This document shows, one piece after another, positions 53,360-61,714 of a stretch of DNA of 64,000 nt. The notes beneath the pieces are model-generated. The model ran no database searches. It saw only the letters and a program-made list of their open reading frames with translations, and was not told where the DNA came from. A program made the translations under genes and the position numbers. Position 1 is the stretch's first letter, and each line of letters opens with the position of its first letter. Origin of the DNA: JARYGU01 sp033795365 (GTDB lineage Bacteria > Pseudomonadota > Alphaproteobacteria > Rhizobiales > Rhizobiaceae); contig JARYGU010000002.1 in assembly GCA_033795365.1 (NCBI GenBank), forward strand, positions 186,001-250,000. The letters run 5' to 3'.

Positions 53360-54546
53360 CCACGATAGACCTCGTGGGAGGTGTCTACACCGAGAGATGC
53401 GCCTTCCCGTACTGGGATGAACTATTAGGTTCTGCAGGACGAGCAGCCGTAGCGCTCACTGAGAAGGGTGTCGGCCTCAGGCTCCACACACTCCTTGCTT
53501 CCAGGGAACGAGAGTTGGCAGATGCGATCTTCATCCCAAGGGGGATCGAGGTCCTGGCTGAAGATCGCGATGCTCCGATCAGTTTCGACTATCTGCACTG
53601 CCTCTCGATTCCGAAGATTGCGCCACGGCGATGCAATGGCGTGTTCGGAGGAGCGATAGACGGAGCAGTGGTTATCAAGTTCGGGATGCTGGAAACCGAC
53701 CCCAGCGTCCGCGCCGATTGGTGCGTCTATGATCCGCAGTCGGCGTTCTCTCCGAAGTTCTTTTCCGCGTCCGGGTCGACAGCATCACACCTTGCCGTCA
53801 TCACCAATAAGGCTGAAATCCTGAAGATGACGTCTTTGGAAAGCGTTGATCAAGCGGTTCAGCAAGTGTTCGAAGTCGACAAGCCAGAAGTGGTCGTTGT
53901 CAAAGACGGGCTCAATGGAGCAGCGGTCTACGCGTCGGGAATGAGAAAGACGGTTCCGGCCTTCAAAACGAGCAGCGTTTTCACCATCGGCTCCGGAGAT
54001 GTGTTTGTTGCCGCCTTCACACTGGCCTGGGCTGTTCGTCATTTTTCCCCGCAGGAGGCGGCAACATACGCTTCCATGGCGACGGCCGAATACGTCGAAT
54101 CCAGAAATCTGCCGATACCTTCGCTGGAGGACATTCTAAATAAACATCGCGAACCAGTCAGACTGGCTGGTGGCAACATCTACCTGGCTGGGCCTTTCCG
54201 GGAAGTTGGCCAGCGCGTGCTTATCGACGATGCACTGGAGCACCTTTCAGCCTTGAAGATGAAGGTATTCAGTCCCATCCACGACATTGGACCAGGGGAG
54301 GCAGAGGTCGTGGTCGAGAAAGACCTCGATGCTATCCGACAGTGCGATGCGGTTTTTGCGATCTTGAACGGAAGCAGTCCCGGCACGGTCTTTGAAGTCG
54401 GCTTCGCAAGGGCGCTCAACAAACCCGTCTTCTGCGTCGCCCAGAACCTGCGCCACGGCGATCTAAAGCTGCCTCGGGGATCGGGCGCATATGTCCACGA
54501 CGACTATGTTACTACTCTTTTCCAAACCGCGTGGCGATCAACATGA
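53356..54546 (+). CDS. Fusion of PfkB-like sugar kinase and nucleoside 2-deoxyribosyltransferase
   Basis: 396 residues from ATG 53356, which overlaps the preceding stop (ATGA). Residues 1-280 are a PfkB/ribokinase-like domain: late catalytic motif SSVFTIGSGDVFVAAFTLAWA (two pieces; Asp about 218 in GSGD). Residues 285-396 are a nucleoside 2-deoxyribosyltransferase: IYLAGPFREVGQRV, a central D-x-x-x-x-x-CDAVFAIL and the catalytic region SSPGTVFEVGFARALNKPV with Glu (about 355). The pair would phosphorylate a nucleoside or sugar and exchange or remove a base on deoxyribose. Such fusions occur in nucleotide-based conflict systems. The stop overlaps the QueC-like start. Confidence 0.85.
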   Translation: MTTIDLVGGVYTERCAFPYWDELLGSAGRAAVALTEKGVGLRLHTLLASRERELADAIFIPRGIEVLAEDRDAPISFDYLHCLSIPKIAPRRCNGVFGGAIDGAVVIKFGMLETDPSVRADWCVYDPQSAFSPKFFSASGSTASHLAVITNKAEILKMTSLESVDQAVQQVFEVDKPEVVVVKDGLNGAAVYASGMRKTVPAFKTSSVFTIGSGDVFVAAFTLAWAVRHFSPQEAATYASMATAEYVESRNLPIPSLEDILNKHREPVRLAGGNIYLAGPFREVGQRVLIDDALEHLSALKMKVFSPIHDIGPGEAEVVVEKDLDAIRQCDAVFAILNGSSPGTVFEVGFARALNKPVFCVAQNLRHGDLKLPRGSGAYVHDDYVTTLFQTAWRST

Positions 54547-55139
54547 AGCGAGCACTGCTCCTCTCTGGTGGAATGGATTCGACTTCTATTGCATTTTGGC
54601 GGCCGCCGGACTTGGCGATTACGATAGACTACGGCCAGCGGCCAGCAGCCGGTGAGCTTCGCGCGGCCGTCGCCATCTGCCGTGCCGTTGGCATCCCCCA
54701 TGAAGTTATCTCATGTGATCTGTCCCAGCTCGGAAGTGGCGATCTGGCCGGGTCAGAGCCAAACGCCAATGCTCCTGCCAGCGAGTGGTGGCCGTACAGA
54801 AACCAGATGCTCGTCACGTTGGCAGCAATGGTATGCGCCAAACACGGAATAGAGTGCCTGGAGATTGGTGCCTTACGAACCGACGGTTTCCATGTCGATG
54901 GTCGCATCGAGTTCATCGAGGCCCTGAGCAGCTTGCTTGCGATGCAGGAGGGAGGCCTCAAACTCTCCGCGCCCGCAGTTCACTTGTCTGCCGAAGAGCT
55001 TGTAATCGCGTCGAAGATTCCGATGGAACTGCTTGCCTGGTCGCACTCCTGCCATGTGAGCGACTACGCATGCGGCACCTGCCGTGGATGCGAGAAACAT
55101 TATCGCACGATGAAGGCCCTTGGACATGAGCCATGGTGA
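54543..55139 (+). CDS. QueC-like PP-loop ATPase (7-deazaguanine pathway homologue)
   Basis: 198 residues. PP-loop SGGMDS (about 9-14), then ITIDYGQRPAAGELRAA with the QueC-typical DYGQ. The zinc-binding end is SCHVSDYACGTCRGCEKH, giving the four Cys of QueC (C-x6-C-x2-C-x2-C). Canonical QueC converts 7-carboxy-7-deazaguanine to preQ0 using ATP and ammonia. No queD, queE or folE neighbours are present, so this is not a queuosine biosynthesis locus. QueC paralogues are ancillary proteins in type IV CBASS (Cap9) and in the Qat system. ATG 54543 overlaps the previous stop (ATGA); GTG 54531 is an alternative. Confidence 0.9.
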   Translation: MKRALLLSGGMDSTSIAFWRPPDLAITIDYGQRPAAGELRAAVAICRAVGIPHEVISCDLSQLGSGDLAGSEPNANAPASEWWPYRNQMLVTLAAMVCAKHGIECLEIGALRTDGFHVDGRIEFIEALSSLLAMQEGGLKLSAPAVHLSAEELVIASKIPMELLAWSHSCHVSDYACGTCRGCEKHYRTMKALGHEPW

Positions 55140-55791
55140 CCCCAGGCCAAAATCGAGCGAGCAGCTTCAGGCCCGGGCGTGGCCATTCAAGCCCATTAGG
55201 CTTGTCAATTTTGTGCACCAGCAGGCTTGGAAGGCCGACACCCTTTTCACCGAAGTTTTGACCAATAGGCGCTCTTGCCGAGCCATCAGACCTGCTGCGA
55301 CCTCCGTTGTGGCTTCCGTCGTCCGCGAAACGCTGGGAAAAAGATTCGTTGCGGGAGAGCGAAGTCAGAAGGTTGTGCTCTCTTCCCGGGCTCTTCATCC
55401 GCTTCGTTGTGTGTTCTTTCGATCAGTTTCAGATGTCATCGTATATGATGATGAAGATGACCTATTCATTCAGGTCGCTCCACGCGACGAAAAGGCGTTG
55501 GGGCATCTCATCGAGGATTGCCGAGCGGTGCTGCCGGATTGCGACGGGCATTGGTTGCTATTCGTCGGTGATCGGCGAAAAGTAGCGCAGGCCTACAACA
55601 ATCCAGACTCCTTGCTCTGGCGTGATGCGGGGGCGGCGATCCAGGCAACGGCGCTGATCTGTGAGGCAGCAGGTCTTGCCTTCTGTCCATTGGGCATTCT
55701 CGGGCAGCACGGCGTTGATGCGCTGCTGCAGGATCAATCTGACTTCCTGGCGGTCGGCGTTGCTGCGGTTGGCCGGAAGGACTGGAGCTAG
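55126..55791 (+). CDS. Nitroreductase-fold (FMN) protein, SagB-like
   Basis: 221 residues from ATG 55126, overlapping the end of the QueC-like gene by 14 bases. FMN-phosphate motif LTNRRSCRAIRPAA (about 49-62). A middle segment LHPLRCVFFRSVSDVIVYD places this near SagB-type dehydrogenases, and the final FMN-contacting region is RDAGAAIQATALICEAAGLAFCPLG (seen in two parts). SagB-like enzymes oxidise azolines in peptides; others reduce small molecules. Here it would act on the product of the QueC-like or transferase step. Its stop TAG shares the tetranucleotide CTAG with the stop of the convergent glycosylase gene. Confidence 0.75.
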   Translation: MSHGDPRPKSSEQLQARAWPFKPIRLVNFVHQQAWKADTLFTEVLTNRRSCRAIRPAATSVVASVVRETLGKRFVAGERSQKVVLSSRALHPLRCVFFRSVSDVIVYDDEDDLFIQVAPRDEKALGHLIEDCRAVLPDCDGHWLLFVGDRRKVAQAYNNPDSLLWRDAGAAIQATALICEAAGLAFCPLGILGQHGVDALLQDQSDFLAVGVAAVGRKDWS

Positions 55792-56678
55792 ATCGCCAAA
55801 GCCAGCTGTGTTGTCTCGTATCTCTTTTGTTTGGCAGGAGCTAACAGCCCGGAGGTTGGACCGGCTCGTCGCATGTAATCCCAGATTAAGGCGTCCAAGA
55901 CGGTTGCCTTTACTGCTATGGCACGACAGAAGTCGAGAAAGCTGGCCTCAAGCCTCAGGTAGTCCCGTGTCGGTTCCGAAGCTTGAGGAAACAACCCCAT
56001 CAACTGCCCGGCACGATGTAAGTGAATGTCTATAATGGCGACGGCGTCTGAACAGCGGTGATTTCTGACAATCCACGAAGCTGTCTTGGGACCAATTCCA
56101 GGCAGGGCCATCAAAGCCTCCCGAAGCTCCAAATCTGCGCAGTCCGTGGGGATATCTTCAAGTGCAGATAGGCAAAGCGCCAGGTATCGCGCCTTCTGGG
56201 AATAGAACCGATAACGTCGGCTCTTGCCGCCGATGCGGAAGGGCTCAGCAAGCCGCTCCTGCAGAACGCTTTCCGCCACACCCGGCTTTAGAAGGCCCTG
56301 AGCACGAAGCCGGTCGAAAGCCAGCAATCCCATTTCTGCTGGGATGCCGTATCCTCCAAGAAGGCAGACTGCGACCTCTTCTGCCAGGTTCCGCCCAAGT
56401 CGATGGCTGGTGTACTGGCTTTTCCGGATGTGAAGTTCAGTCTGGCACTTCCAGAATGCTGCCGTATAGAATTGATCGACGGCACCCCACTGAACTCCAG
56501 GCAGGACTTCCTGTCCCGCTGGAGGTAACGCCAGCTCCTCAAACTTGTCGCCTGCATTGATCCAAATAGTTTGCATAGTGACCATCGCGTTGTTGCGGGC
56601 ATCAAGCGGACGGAGGCGACATGGTCGAGTCATATCGTTCATCCCGACCCTGTTTTCCCAGATATCAACAGGGAACAT
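55788..56678 (-). CDS. HhH-GPD DNA glycosylase, OGG-like
   Basis: 296 residues (start ATG 56678; 56642 also possible). The helix-hairpin-helix and catalytic region reads LMALPGIGPKTASWIVRNH, with Lys as Schiff-base nucleophile in PGIGPKTAS (about 207), and the catalytic Asp in AIIDIHLHRAG (about 226), as in the OGG1/AlkA/Nth superfamily. The upstream SQKARYLALCLSALEDIP part also fits OGG-type folds. No Fe-S Cys cluster, so not Nth/MutY. OGG-like proteins (Cap11) occur in type IV CBASS together with QueC-like proteins. Convergent with and overlapping the nitroreductase gene by 4 bases. Confidence 0.85.
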   Translation of the reverse strand: MFPVDIWENRVGMNDMTRPCRLRPLDARNNAMVTMQTIWINAGDKFEELALPPAGQEVLPGVQWGAVDQFYTAAFWKCQTELHIRKSQYTSHRLGRNLAEEVAVCLLGGYGIPAEMGLLAFDRLRAQGLLKPGVAESVLQERLAEPFRIGGKSRRYRFYSQKARYLALCLSALEDIPTDCADLELREALMALPGIGPKTASWIVRNHRCSDAVAIIDIHLHRAGQLMGLFPQASEPTRDYLRLEASFLDFCRAIAVKATVLDALIWDYMRRAGPTSGLLAPAKQKRYETTQLALAI

Positions 56679-56818
56679 CGCAGGCTTGCGCGAAACAAGC
56701 GCGCCAAGAAAGTCCGCATCTTTTCCGGCTGGAGGGCGTTTACATATTCAACGGCTTGTTGAATTTCTCGACATGAAGGCCGGATGCTGCTATAACGTCA
56801 ATCAGTTGGAGAAACGCA

Positions 56819-57034
56819 ATGGCGCTAAAATCGCGATTTTTGTCTAACAGGCCCGAGGACGTACAGTGGCGCGTCCAGCAGATGCATGAAAACAATGCCA
56901 TTGAAGGTGTTGTTTTGAAGCCAGGGGTTTCACGGCTTCTGGACGATATGGCCGCCGAAGGATTGAGTCCAGCAGAGAAGTTGGAACGCCTGAGACGTCG
57001 CTTCAGGGTACCGGCATTAGAAGCCGCCGAATAA
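56819..57034 (+). CDS. VbhA-like antitoxin for Fic protein
   Basis: 71 residues, all helical. RVQQMHENNAIEGVVLKPGV then LLDDMAAEGLSPAEKLERLR resembles VbhA-type antitoxins, whose first helix carries a [S/T]xxxE[G/N] inhibitory motif. Here the equivalent reads NNAIEG, with Asn in place of Ser/Thr, and the Glu would contact the Fic active site Arg. The gene precedes fic by 63 bases. A strong hairpin with T-run lies between them. Confidence 0.75.
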   Translation: MALKSRFLSNRPEDVQWRVQQMHENNAIEGVVLKPGVSRLLDDMAAEGLSPAEKLERLRRRFRVPALEAAE

Positions 57035-57055
57035 GATCAGAGTGGAAATCGAAGG

Positions 57056-57080
57056 AACGCCCGCATGCGGGCGTTTTTTT
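57056..57080 (+). terminator. Intrinsic terminator between antitoxin and Fic toxin genes
   Basis: Stem aacgcccg / cgggcgtt with CATG loop (57056-57075), followed by seven T ending at 57080. It has the full form of a rho-independent terminator, yet sits between antitoxin and toxin, so it should lower toxin synthesis relative to antitoxin. Confidence 0.85.
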
Positions 57081-57097
57081 ATGGGGAGTAGCCGGGC

Positions 57098-57703
57098 TTG
57101 CGTCGAAGTGCATACGAGGCAGAAATACACGACGGTCTGATGTATCCTGGGCCGGAGCCACGCGTACCAAGAAATCTCCTCAACATCGAAGATCGCGAAG
57201 AACTAGAGCAGGCAGAAGCCGCATTTGTGGCGGTTCAGATTGAGACGCTTCCCGCTAAGGCAATGGAACTCTCATACGCGGGATACAAGGCGATACACCG
57301 CCATCTATTTAGCCCACTTTATGAATGGGCTGGGCAAGAGCGTACCTATACGACCGGACGCAACCCTGGCGTACCCTTTGCCACTCCGGAGAACATCGCA
57401 GGATGGATGGAGAAGCAGTTTAAGCTGCTAAAAGAAAAAAACTATCTCCGCGAGCTGAACGAGGATCAGTTTGCAAGTGCTGCCGCCGCAATCATAAACG
57501 AGATCAATGCGGCACATCCGTTCATTGAAGGGAATGGACGAGTTCAGAGACTGTTTCTCCAGATACTAGCAGAGCAGGCAGGTTTCGATTTATCTTTGGA
57601 CGGAGCCGACAAAGATGAATGGAACGAAGCGTCGAAACAGGGCTTTCTTTCCAGCAACGACATGATGACTTCCCTTATCCGAAGGAAAATATCACGTCTG
57701 TGA
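57098..57703 (+). CDS. fic: Fic-domain AMP-transferase (toxin)
   Basis: 201 residues with a TTG start at 57098 (GGGGAG nine bases upstream). The Fic motif is HPFIEGNGRVQR (about 141-152): catalytic His, phosphate-binding GNG, Arg. The flap region GRNPGVPFATPENI is upstream. No C-terminal or N-terminal inhibitory helix is present, so it is a class I Fic protein that needs the separate antitoxin (56819). Fic toxins AMPylate targets such as gyrase and topoisomerase IV. The weak start and the upstream terminator keep expression low. Confidence 0.92.
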   Translation: MRRSAYEAEIHDGLMYPGPEPRVPRNLLNIEDREELEQAEAAFVAVQIETLPAKAMELSYAGYKAIHRHLFSPLYEWAGQERTYTTGRNPGVPFATPENIAGWMEKQFKLLKEKNYLRELNEDQFASAAAAIINEINAAHPFIEGNGRVQRLFLQILAEQAGFDLSLDGADKDEWNEASKQGFLSSNDMMTSLIRRKISRL

Positions 57704-57806
57704 CATCAGCCGAACCAGCGAACGGTCCGGACCGTGGAAACTCCAGACGTCGCTGGTTACTAACATTCACCGTCTTCCAACGGCTGGAACGTCGATCAGA
57801 CCAAGT

Positions 57807-58247
57807 TCAAAGTGCGGACACGCCAAACCTGGCCTCAATTGCTGGAAGCTCATCGTTAGGAGCTTTTGCGATGTCTTCGATGATAGGGCAATCAGGCCGT
57901 TCGTCACCGTGGCAATGATGTGCCAGATGCTTCAAGGTCCTGGACATTGCCTGGATGGCGGCAGCCTTCCTTTCAAGCTCCGCGACATGCTCCAGCGCAA
58001 TAGCCTTAACGTCGGCGCTGCTCCGGGATTTGTCTCGCCACAGGGTGAGTAGCGTTTTCATTTGCTCGACCGAAAAGCCAAGGTCGCGGGCTCTTCGGAT
58101 GAACTTCAGGGTGTGAATGTCGTTCTCGCTATAAGTCCGATAGCTGGACTCGGTTCGATGGGCCGGGGTGATGAGTTTGATCTGCTCATAGTACCGGATC
58201 ATCTTCGCTGAAACTCCGCTCGCTTTGGCGGCTTGTCCAATGTTCAT
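57807..58247 (-). CDS. cueR: CueR, MerR-family Cu(I)-responsive activator
   Basis: 146 residues. N-terminal winged helix MNIGQAAKASGVSAKMIRYYE, a dimerisation helix, and the metal-binding loop HHCHGDERPDCPII with two Cys seven residues apart, as in CueR. It activates Cu(I) export genes by twisting promoters with 19-base spacers. Such promoters are seen at 60816-60846 and probably at 49665-49688. It follows copA in the same direction by 57 bases, with a strong hairpin between. ATG 58247 has GGAGATC upstream. Confidence 0.95.
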   Translation of the reverse strand: MNIGQAAKASGVSAKMIRYYEQIKLITPAHRTESSYRTYSENDIHTLKFIRRARDLGFSVEQMKTLLTLWRDKSRSSADVKAIALEHVAELERKAAAIQAMSRTLKHLAHHCHGDERPDCPIIEDIAKAPNDELPAIEARFGVSAL

Positions 58248-58269
58248 GGTTGATCTCCTACTATAACGG

Positions 58270-58295
58270 CGGCTGCCCAGGAGCCTGGGCAGCCG
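58270..58295 (-). terminator. Hairpin between copA and cueR
   Basis: Eleven-base-pair stem (cggctgcccag / ctgggcagccg) with a four-base loop, just after the copA stop on the minus strand. There is no T-run. It likely reduces read-through from copA into cueR or protects the copA mRNA end. Confidence 0.55.
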
Positions 58296-58304
58296 GTTCA
58301 CGTT

Positions 58305-60785
58305 TCATGGGTTCACCGACCGAAGCCGGAGAGCGTTGCCCAGAACGAAGACGCTGGACATTGCCATCGCGGCTGCCGCAAAGATCGGAGACATAAGCGT
58401 ACCGTTTACCGGATACAGCACCCCGGCAGCCACCGGAATCAGGCTAACGTTGTAAGCGAAGGCCCAGAACAGGTTCTGCTTGATGTTCTGGATTGTCGCC
58501 TTGCTGAGCGCGATAGCCTTCGGTACTCCGTTCAGGTCGCCAGACATAAGAACAACATCGGCACTCTCGATTGCGATATCCGTACCGGTGCCCACGGCGA
58601 GCCCGACGTCCGCTTCGGTAAGGGCGGGCGCGTCATTGATGCCGTCTCCAATGAAGGCCACCTTCCTGCCTCCAGTCCGCAGCCGCTTCACGGCATCGAC
58701 CTTTCCTTCCGGCAGCACCTCGGCTACGACCTCATCGATTCCAAGCTGGCGTGCAATGGCATCAGCCGTGCGTCTGTTGTCGCCGGTGATCATCGCGACC
58801 TTTAAACCCAACGCATGCAGTGCGTTGATAGCGGCCGGTGTGGTGTCCTTGATGGGGTCGGAAACTGCAATGATCGCAGCCAACTTACCATCGACGGCGG
58901 CATAAAGCGGGGACTTTCCTTCATCGCCCAACGCTGCAGCCTTTGCGCTCACCTCTGACACATCGATGCCTGATTTCGCCAAAGCACGGTCTGCACCAAC
59001 AAGTACCCTGCGGCCATTAACTGTGCCTTCGATGCCGAACCCGGGAGTAGCCTGGAAGCCGGTCACCGCCTGGAGATCAATTGCTTCCTCCTTGGCCGCA
59101 GAGACAATCGCTTCAGCAATCGGGTGTTCTGACAGGGCTTCCAAACTCGCGACAAGACCGAGGACTTCACGCACCGTATAACCATCTCTGACAATCAGAT
59201 CGGTCAGTTCCGGTCGTCCCTTGGTCAAAGTGCCAGTCTTGTCGAGTGCCACGACTTCGGCTTCTCGAAGGCTCTGGAGGGCTTCGCCCTTCCTGAAGAG
59301 GATGCCAAGCTCAGCCGCGCGACCGGTTCCGACCATGATGGAGGTGGGGGTTGCAAGTCCCATGGCGCACGGGCAGGCGATGATCAGAACAGCAACAGCG
59401 TTAACGAGTGCAAAGCTGAGAGCCGGTGAGGGGCCGAACACGTACCAGGCAGCGAAGGTGACGACTGCTGCCAGAATGACTGCCGGGACGAACCAGCCCG
59501 TGACCTTGTCGACCAGCGCTTGAATCGGGAGCTTCGACCCTTGGGCGGCTTCAACCATCTTAATGATCTGCGCCAGCAGCGTGTCTCCGCCCACCTTGGT
59601 CGCCTTGAAGGTGAATGATCCGGTTTTGTTTATCGTGCCGCCCACGACTTCGCTGTCGACAGCCTTCTCCACCGGCACCGGTTCGCCAGTGATCATGGAT
59701 TCGTCGACGAAGGAACTGCCACCGACGACAACACCATCTACGGGTACTTTTTCACCGGGCCGAATACGAATGACGTCCCCGACGACGACCTCTCCGATTT
59801 CCGTCTCGACGAACTCACCGTTGCGCGAGACGAATGCCGTCTTCGCCTGTAGCCCGATAAGCCGCTTAATGGCTTGGCTTGTCTGTCCCTTCGCGCGGGC
59901 TTCGAGGAAGCGACCCAGCAGAATGAGCGTCACGATAACTGCCGCCGCCTCGTAGTAGACGTTTGCTGTACCTGCAGGAAGCAAATTGGGCGCAAAAGTC
60001 GCAGCGACGGAGTAGAGCCAGGCTGCCGAGGTGCCGAGGACGACCAACGAGTTCATATCTGGCGTCCGCCGCAGCAGGTTCGGTACCCCCTTCCGAAAGA
60101 ACCTCAAGCCCGGGCCGAATAGGACGATGGTCGCGAGGACGAACTGTAAGTAGAGGTTGTTCTTCATCCCGATGGTGTTCATGATCAGCTCATGGACGCC
60201 GGGAATGAAGTGCGATCCCATCTCCAGGAGAAACAGGGGAAGCGTGAGAGCCGCCGAAAATATCAGCAGCACCTTCAGCGTGGCGATCTCGGAAGCTCGG
60301 CGATCCTGATTTTCATCGGACGCCGTGGCTTGTGGGAGACGGCGGACTTCGTATCCAGCCTTCTGCACGGCGGCTTCAAGAGCGGACATGTCGACAGCAC
60401 CAGCTGCCGAGCGAACAGTTGCCCGCTCGGTCGCCAAATTCACCGACGCCTCCATTACACCGGGCACGGCCTTGAGTGCCTTTTCAACCCGCGCCACGCA
60501 GGATGCACAAGTCATCCCTTCGACGCCAAATTCCTGGGTTGCCAGCTTTGGCTCGTACCCAGCCTTTTCAATTGCTTTCAGAACGGCCTGTGCATCGGGT
60601 ATACCGTCAAATTGGACTGTAGCTCGCTCAGTCGCCAAATTGACGTTCGCTGAAGCAACCCCTGGAACGGCCGCGATAGCCTTCTCGACCCGCAGGACGC
60701 ATGACGCACATGTCATTCCCTCAATGCCGAAATCAGTAGCGACCGGAAGAGAAGTAGCTGGTGTAATCTTCGATATTGCAGTCAT
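58305..60785 (-). CDS. copA: Copper-translocating P1B-type ATPase with two HMA domains
   Basis: 826 residues. Two N-terminal HMA domains each with GMTCASC (about 23-29 and 94-100), eight membrane helices, actuator SMITGEPVPV, CPC (IACPCAMGLATP), phospho-Asp DKTGTLTKG, SEHPIAEAIV, GDGINDAPAL, and the TM7-8 copper residues FAYNVSLIPVAAG and AMAMSSVFVLGNA. This is the main CopA/ActP type for Cu(I) efflux from cytosol. ATG 60785 has AAGGA upstream. The promoter has a perfect CueR arrangement. It differs clearly from the HMBD-type ATPase at 45427, so the island carries two Cu-ATPases. Confidence 0.96.
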   Translation of the reverse strand: MTAISKITPATSLPVATDFGIEGMTCASCVLRVEKAIAAVPGVASANVNLATERATVQFDGIPDAQAVLKAIEKAGYEPKLATQEFGVEGMTCASCVARVEKALKAVPGVMEASVNLATERATVRSAAGAVDMSALEAAVQKAGYEVRRLPQATASDENQDRRASEIATLKVLLIFSAALTLPLFLLEMGSHFIPGVHELIMNTIGMKNNLYLQFVLATIVLFGPGLRFFRKGVPNLLRRTPDMNSLVVLGTSAAWLYSVAATFAPNLLPAGTANVYYEAAAVIVTLILLGRFLEARAKGQTSQAIKRLIGLQAKTAFVSRNGEFVETEIGEVVVGDVIRIRPGEKVPVDGVVVGGSSFVDESMITGEPVPVEKAVDSEVVGGTINKTGSFTFKATKVGGDTLLAQIIKMVEAAQGSKLPIQALVDKVTGWFVPAVILAAVVTFAAWYVFGPSPALSFALVNAVAVLIIACPCAMGLATPTSIMVGTGRAAELGILFRKGEALQSLREAEVVALDKTGTLTKGRPELTDLIVRDGYTVREVLGLVASLEALSEHPIAEAIVSAAKEEAIDLQAVTGFQATPGFGIEGTVNGRRVLVGADRALAKSGIDVSEVSAKAAALGDEGKSPLYAAVDGKLAAIIAVSDPIKDTTPAAINALHALGLKVAMITGDNRRTADAIARQLGIDEVVAEVLPEGKVDAVKRLRTGGRKVAFIGDGINDAPALTEADVGLAVGTGTDIAIESADVVLMSGDLNGVPKAIALSKATIQNIKQNLFWAFAYNVSLIPVAAGVLYPVNGTLMSPIFAAAAMAMSSVFVLGNALRLRSVNP

Positions 60786-60815
60786 TGGAGGAATCCTTTT
60801 CCCTAACTGCATAGA

Positions 60816-60846
60816 TAGATAAAGCTTCCAAAGATGGGAAGGTCAA
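60816..60846 (-). promoter_or_regulatory. CueR-type promoter of copA
   Basis: On the minus strand: -35 TTGACC (60846-60841), a 19-base spacer holding the dyad CTTCC-n7-GGAAG (60841-60825), then -10 TATCTA (60821-60816). The over-long spacer with a dyad centred in it is diagnostic of MerR-family activation. Confidence 0.88.
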
Positions 60847-60894
60847 CAGGGCTTTTCTAACTTTGTGAAAATCTCGGGTAGGGGATGAAACTCC

Positions 60895-61656
60895 GTGATC
60901 TATGATGATGAGTTGCCCACGTCGACGTTGGAAAGAGCAACGATGATGGAGCAGCTGATGACCGCCCGGGCGACCGGGGACATGACCGCGAGCACGAGGG
61001 TATACGAATATCTGCGCCACGAGTTCATGCAGTCGGAGGAGTTGCGGGACTTACTTCCATCGTTCGTTCGGACCTGTCGAACGCTGGACGTGTTCTGGCC
61101 GTTCATTCAACGGACCGCTGGCAAGTACGCAGAACGGCGGGAGTTCATCAGTCAGGCTTTCACCCCTTTGATTGAACACTTGGAAGGTCGGAATCGAGCA
61201 CCGGGCGATGTCGTGACATCGGACGCCTTGGAAACCTTCGATGCGGAAGGTGTCCATGTGGTCTGGAGCAAGGCTCTCGCGAGACGCAATGCCGATCCCG
61301 AAGGCGCGATCACTGTAGCCCGAACGCTGCTCGAAACGGTCTGCAAGCGCGTGCTGGATGAGCTTCGCGTCAAGTACACCGACAAGGAAGACCTGCCGCA
61401 GTTGTACCGTATGGCTGCCAAGGAATTGAACCTCGCTCCTGATCAGCACACGGAGGAACCGATCAAACAGATTTTGGGCGGAGCGATGAACTTGGTGAAC
61501 GGCATCGGTACCTTGCGGAACCGCCTCAGTGACGCCCACGGTCGCGGCGGCGCACTTCCGGTGCGACCGTCGCCTCGCCATGCCAGTCTAGCAGTCAATA
61601 CGGCAGGGGCTGTCGCAACGTTCCTGGTTGAGACGCTGGTGGCAAAGCGAGGATGA
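60895..61656 (+). CDS. Abortive-infection family protein (Abi_C, HEPN-type)
   Basis: 253 residues from GTG 60895 (GGGGAT upstream). The C-terminal half carries the Abi_C pattern: QILGGAMNLVNGIGTLRNRL then SDAHGRGGALPVRPSPRHAS. Within it RNRLSDAH is an R-x6-H HEPN RNase motif. The N-terminal half is helical and unassigned. Such proteins arrest growth after phage infection, likely by RNA cleavage. It is divergent from the copA promoter and 58 bases before a DUF4238 gene, so the two may work together. Confidence 0.82.
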   Translation: MIYDDELPTSTLERATMMEQLMTARATGDMTASTRVYEYLRHEFMQSEELRDLLPSFVRTCRTLDVFWPFIQRTAGKYAERREFISQAFTPLIEHLEGRNRAPGDVVTSDALETFDAEGVHVVWSKALARRNADPEGAITVARTLLETVCKRVLDELRVKYTDKEDLPQLYRMAAKELNLAPDQHTEEPIKQILGGAMNLVNGIGTLRNRLSDAHGRGGALPVRPSPRHASLAVNTAGAVATFLVETLVAKRG

Positions 61657-61714
61657 ATTGAGCGAAATGTACCGGGCAGACCGGTGTCGTCCGTAAACTA
61701 ATCTCGCCGAACGA

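Noticed and set aside
54543..55139. QueC-like gene as part of ordinary queuosine synthesis
   Set aside because: No queD, queE, folE, tgt or queA neighbours; the partners are a kinase-transferase fusion, a nitroreductase and a DNA glycosylase in an accessory region.
57775..57789. Possible third CueR site (ttcca/tggaa dyad) after fic
   Set aside because: The arms resemble the other two sites, but no TTGACC -35 abuts it and no gene starts from it on either strand. It may be a relic.
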